The position numbers and the translations under genes were made by a program. 33,202 bases of DNA from Sphingomonadaceae bacterium (GTDB lineage Bacteria; Pseudomonadota; Alphaproteobacteria; Sphingomonadales; Sphingomonadaceae): NCBI GenBank assembly GCA_013001755.1, contig JABDLY010000052.1:1-33202 (forward strand). The letters are read 5' to 3'. Below the pieces are notes generated by a model. It ran no database searches. It was not told where the DNA came from and was given only the letters and a program-made list of their open reading frames with translations. Shown one piece after another: positions 29,232-33,202 of the stretch (its first letter is position 1; the number at the start of each line of letters is the position of its first letter).

Positions 29232-31372
29232 AACGCCTGGCCGTCTTTTTCGCGCTGATCGCAATCGCCGCTGCGCCGCTCGCACCCATACAAGCGCAGC
29301 ATGTGCTCAACCTGCGCAATGCCGATGTCCGTGCGTTCATCCAGGATGCCTCGCGCGTAACCGGGCGGACCTTCGTCATCGATCCAGCGGTAAGCGGGAC
29401 GGTCACCGTGGTGACCGATCGCCCGCTGTCGCGTTCCGAATATTTCGAGATTTTCCTGTCTACCTTGCGCGCCAATGGTCTCGTCGCCGTCCCGACGGCG
29501 GGCGGTGCGCTGCGTATCCAGCCAACCGCGTCTGCGGCGTCGCAACCCTCGCGCGTCGGCGCCCGCGCGATATCGAACAATGCGTTCGTGACCGAGATAT
29601 TCCGGCTCAGGAACATCCCGGCGGTATCGGCAATCGAAACCTTGCGGCCCTTGGTCAGCCCTGAGGGTTCGATCACCGCAAACACCGCCGCCAACTCGCT
29701 CGTCATCGCCGATTTCGGCGACAATGTCCGCCGGATGCGGCAGCTGATCCAGCGGATCGACGTCGATAGTACGGCAAGCCAGATCATCCCGCTGCGCAAC
29801 GCCGGCGTGCGCGAGATTGCAGCGGCGCTGCAGGGTCTGGTGACGACGGGCGCGGAAGGTGCGGTTTCTCCGGCGACGATTATCCCGGTCGACAGTTCGA
29901 ACTCGCTGCTGCTGCGCGGCGATCCGGCGACGGTTTCGCGGCTCATCGAACTGGCGCGCGATCTCGATCTGCGCGCAGAAAGCGGCACCGAAATTCGCGT
30001 TATCTTCCTCGAATATGCGGATGCGGCGCAGATTTTGCCGGTTCTCGAGCGCGTGACAGGACAAGCGGCGAATGTCTCGGCTGCGACATCGAGCGGCGCG
30101 CCCGCGCCCAATGGCGATGGAGGTGCCGCCGGGGGCACGTCTGTGGCGGTCACGACGTCGGGTGCCGGCTTCAGCCGGCCCGGGCAGGAGGTCATCGTCA
30201 CCGGCTATGAAGGTGCGAATGCGATCATCATCTCGGCGTCGCCCGAAATGCAGCGGACGCTCGGCGAACTTGTCCGACAGCTCGATACGCGCCGCGACCA
30301 GGTTCTCGTCGAGGCGATCATCGTCGAAATCTCCGATCGCGCTGCGCGCGAGCTCGGCGTGCAGTTCCTCTTCGGCGGCGAGAATGCGCCCTTCGCCGTC
30401 ACCAACTATTCGAACGTCTCACCGCGTATTCTCGACCTGGCGGGCGGCGCGCTGGCCGACGATATCGACCAGACGACGACGATCATCAACGGCGATGTCG
30501 TTACGACGACGACCAATTCGGCGACGGGCGATTTGCTCCGCCAGAATGCCGCGCAGGCCATTCTGGGCGCGCGCGGCGGCTTTGCCGGATTCGCGACCGG
30601 GCTGGGCGGCGATCTTATCTTCGGCGCGATTTTGAACGCGGTTCAGGAAGATACCGATTCGAACATCCTCTCGACGCCGTCGATAACGACGCTCGACAAC
30701 CAGGAAGCCAGCATCCTTGTCGGGCAGGAAATTCCGATCTCGACCGGCGAAGCGCTGTCGAACAATTTCGACAATGCCTTCCGCACGATCCAGCGCCAAA
30801 ATGTCGGTATCGAGCTGATCGTCACGCCGCAGATCAATGCCAATGGCGCGGTGCGGCTCGCGATCCAGCAGGAAGTGAGTTCGGTCGCCGGGCCGGTGTC
30901 GGACGATTTCAACGAGCTGATCCTCAACAAGCGCGAGATCAACACGACGGTTACCGTCAACAACGGCGAAATCATCGCCCTGGGCGGCCTGCTCGACGAC
31001 AATGAGCGGCGGACTATCCAGCGGATACCGATCCTTGGCGATATTCCGATTATCGGAGAGCTGTTCCGCTCGCGCGGCCGTGCGCGGACGCAGACGAACC
31101 TGATGGTCTTTATCCGTCCGACGATTCTGAGCTCCGCCGCCGATCGCCGCGAAGTGTTCGAGCGGCGCTACGGCTATGTCCGCTCGCGGCAATATCTTGC
31201 CAACCCCGATGCCGAACCGAGCATCGATACGCTGGTGCGCCAATATCTCGGCATGACGCCGCCTGGCCGTCCGCCGAACGTGCCGCCGCCGGCCGATCCC
31301 GAAATCATCGTCCCCGAAGTCAGCACGACGACAACGACTATCCGGCAGGTTCCCGTACCGGAGGCCGAGTGA
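29228..31372 (+). CDS. gspD: Type II secretion system secretin
   Basis: Signal peptide, VLNLRNADVRAFIQDASRVTGRTFVIDP N0 domain, secretin core VQEDTDSNILSTPSITTLDNQEASILVGQEIPI, GGLLDDNERRTIQRIPILGDIPIIGELFRS; ATGA overlap with gspC. Confidence 0.96.
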   Translation: MKRLAVFFALIAIAAAPLAPIQAQHVLNLRNADVRAFIQDASRVTGRTFVIDPAVSGTVTVVTDRPLSRSEYFEIFLSTLRANGLVAVPTAGGALRIQPTASAASQPSRVGARAISNNAFVTEIFRLRNIPAVSAIETLRPLVSPEGSITANTAANSLVIADFGDNVRRMRQLIQRIDVDSTASQIIPLRNAGVREIAAALQGLVTTGAEGAVSPATIIPVDSSNSLLLRGDPATVSRLIELARDLDLRAESGTEIRVIFLEYADAAQILPVLERVTGQAANVSAATSSGAPAPNGDGGAAGGTSVAVTTSGAGFSRPGQEVIVTGYEGANAIIISASPEMQRTLGELVRQLDTRRDQVLVEAIIVEISDRAARELGVQFLFGGENAPFAVTNYSNVSPRILDLAGGALADDIDQTTTIINGDVVTTTTNSATGDLLRQNAAQAILGARGGFAGFATGLGGDLIFGAILNAVQEDTDSNILSTPSITTLDNQEASILVGQEIPISTGEALSNNFDNAFRTIQRQNVGIELIVTPQINANGAVRLAIQQEVSSVAGPVSDDFNELILNKREINTTVTVNNGEIIALGGLLDDNERRTIQRIPILGDIPIIGELFRSRGRARTQTNLMVFIRPTILSSAADRREVFERRYGYVRSRQYLANPDAEPSIDTLVRQYLGMTPPGRPPNVPPPADPEIIVPEVSTTTTTIRQVPVPEAE

Positions 31373-31397
31373 TGCCCGGCCCGGAGGCAGAGCAATG
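31352..31397 (+). repeat. 23-nt imperfect tandem duplication spanning the gspD stop / gspE start
   Basis: CCCGTACCGGAGGCCGAGTGATG (31352-31374) directly followed by CCCGGCCCGGAGGCAGAGCAATG (31375-31397); 18 of 23 identical; both units end in ATG. Confidence 0.8.
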
Positions 31398-32975
31398 AGA
31401 GTCCGCCGCGGCGACGAGAGCGATGCGCAGGAGCTAATTCTCGATGCCGGCGATGCCGCGGCAGAAGATCCGGTTGAAGCGGCAATCTTGCCGGTCAATA
31501 TTCCCTATGGCTTCGCGCGCAAATTCGGCGTGGTGCTGCTCGATAGCGATAACGGCCAACTGAAGGTGGCGCAGCGCGATGGCGAAGACCCGCGCGCATT
31601 GATCGAAGTTCGTCGCTTCCTGAGCCGTGCCTTCGACCTCGAATTCGTCCCTGCCGACCGCTTCGATGCGATCCTATCGGAACGTTATGCGATGGACGGG
31701 CAAGCGGCGGCCGATGCGGCGAGCGGGCTCGGAGCGGCGAGCGATCTCGATCATCTGGCCGGCGATATCCCGACAGCCGAGGACCTCCTCGACACCGCCG
31801 ACGATGCCCCGGCTATCCGGCTGATCAACGGCATCATCGCCGATGCCGCGCGCCAGGGCGTCTCGGACATCCATATCGAACCTTATGAGTCGGGCCTGGT
31901 TTTCCGGATGCGGGTCGATGGCGTGTTGCATGAGACTTTGCGGATGCCGCCGCATGTCGCGCCGGTGATCGTATCGCGCATCAAGGTCATGGCGCGGCTC
32001 GATATCGCCGAAAGGCGCGTCCCGCAGGATGGCCGGATATCGCTGACGCTGGCGGGCAAGCTGCTCGACGTGCGCGTCTCGACACTGCCGAGCCGGGCCG
32101 GCGAGCGCGTCGTGCTGCGTATCCTCGACAAGGACAATGCCGGGATCGGGCTCGAACAGCTCGGCATGCCCGAGGCGATCGACAAGGGCTTCCGCCGCGC
32201 ACTGGCCGAACCCAATGGTATCATCCTCGTTACCGGCCCGACGGGATCGGGCAAGACGACATCGCTCTATGCCGGGCTCAGGCTGCTCAACGATGGCTCG
32301 CGCAATATCCTCACCGTCGAGGACCCGGTCGAATATGCGATCGAGGGCGTCGGGCAGACGCAGGTCAATCCCAAGGTCGGCCTCGATTTTGCGACCGGGC
32401 TGCGCGCCATCCTGCGGCAGGATCCCGACACGGTGATGGTCGGCGAGATCCGCGATCGCGAGACCGCCGATATCGCCGTGCAGGCGTCGCTCACCGGTCA
32501 TCTGGTGCTGTCGACCGTGCACACCAACGACGCCGTCGGCGCGATCACACGGATGCGCGACATGAAGATCGAACCGTTCCTGCTCGCCTCGACGCTGCGT
32601 GCCGTTATCGCCCAGCGGCTCGTGCGCCGGCTTTGCGCGAACTGCCGCGAACCCGTTGAGGCGTCGAGCGCGGTCGCTGCGCTGCTTGGACTCGATGCCG
32701 GAACGACGATCTATGAAGCGCGCGGCTGCGACGCGTGCGGGCACACCGGCTATACCGGTCGGACGGGTGTGTTCGAGATCATGAGCATCGACCGCGACCT
32801 TCAGCGCATTATCGGTTCGAATGGCGACGAATCGCAGATCGCCAATTATGCGTTTCTCAGGGCACCCAGCCTCGGCGCGTCGGTGCGCGCGCTGGTCCGG
32901 GACGGCATTACCAGTGTCGGCGAGGCCGTGCGGGTCTCGCGCGCAGAGACGCAAGTCGCGAACGGCGTTCAATAA
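31395..32975 (+). CDS. gspE: Type II secretion system ATPase
   Basis: Walker A GPTGSGKTTSLYAGL, AILRQDPDTVMVGEIRDRETADIAVQASLTGHLVLSTVHTNDA, C-terminal CANC...CDAC tetracysteine motif. Confidence 0.96.
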   Translation: MRVRRGDESDAQELILDAGDAAAEDPVEAAILPVNIPYGFARKFGVVLLDSDNGQLKVAQRDGEDPRALIEVRRFLSRAFDLEFVPADRFDAILSERYAMDGQAAADAASGLGAASDLDHLAGDIPTAEDLLDTADDAPAIRLINGIIADAARQGVSDIHIEPYESGLVFRMRVDGVLHETLRMPPHVAPVIVSRIKVMARLDIAERRVPQDGRISLTLAGKLLDVRVSTLPSRAGERVVLRILDKDNAGIGLEQLGMPEAIDKGFRRALAEPNGIILVTGPTGSGKTTSLYAGLRLLNDGSRNILTVEDPVEYAIEGVGQTQVNPKVGLDFATGLRAILRQDPDTVMVGEIRDRETADIAVQASLTGHLVLSTVHTNDAVGAITRMRDMKIEPFLLASTLRAVIAQRLVRRLCANCREPVEASSAVAALLGLDAGTTIYEARGCDACGHTGYTGRTGVFEIMSIDRDLQRIIGSNGDESQIANYAFLRAPSLGASVRALVRDGITSVGEAVRVSRAETQVANGVQ

Positions 32976-33048
32976 TGGAGTCTTATCGCGTACCGGTCGA
33001 AACCTGTCCTTGTCGGGCCGCTTCTCTTCCAGACGCGCGGAGCCGGCA

Positions 33049-33202
33049 GTGACCCTAGGACGACTATCTACGCTGATCGCGCTCGATCGCGATGCGCCAA
33101 GCTCGCCTGCGCGGCTGGCTGTCATTCTGGTCTCCGGCGCGGTTTTGCTCCTGCTCGCATTGTGGCTGTTCGCGGCGGATGACGTCCCGCGAGATCCTGT
33201 CG
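33049..33202 (+). CDS. N-terminal part of a membrane-anchored protein, truncated by the window end
   Basis: GTG at 33049: VTLGRLSTLIALDRDAPSSPARLAVILVSGAVLLLLALWLFAADDVPRDPV..., open to the edge; GGAG upstream. Resembles the 57-aa ORF at 28142. Confidence 0.5.
   Translation, partial: MTLGRLSTLIALDRDAPSSPARLAVILVSGAVLLLLALWLFAADDVPRDPV

Overview
This is a GC-rich alphaproteobacterial chromosomal window. Gene content, codon usage and repeat families suggest Sphingomonadales. It is mostly core metabolism: a partial coniferyl-aldehyde dehydrogenase, proline iminopeptidase, 3-hydroxyisobutyryl-CoA hydrolase, glpD-glpK, RNase R, a UPF0262/GH25/dcd/MBL gene row, SDR, dnaB, a sulfate-assimilation operon (cobA-DUF2849-cysI-DUF934-cysH), astD, SelO, a hydrolase/glycosyltransferase/nitronate monooxygenase row, amtB and a 2-hydroxyacid dehydrogenase. 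A type II secretion locus (prepilin peptidase, gspC, gspD, gspE) runs to the right edge. I found no CRISPR array, prophage, transposase, rRNA or tRNA. The most interesting signals are: (i) a palindromic repeat inserted in frame inside RNase R; (ii) a GH25 'lysozyme' whose expected catalytic acids all appear replaced; (iii) an exact-length 23-nt tandem duplication at the gspD/gspE junction that creates an 8-codon coupling mini-ORF; (iv) an untracked 57-aa single-TM ORF in the T2SS locus that resembles the ORF truncated at the window end; (v) nested palindromic repeats filling the glpD/rnr divergent promoter region. All family calls come from motif recognition by eye; no database search was run.
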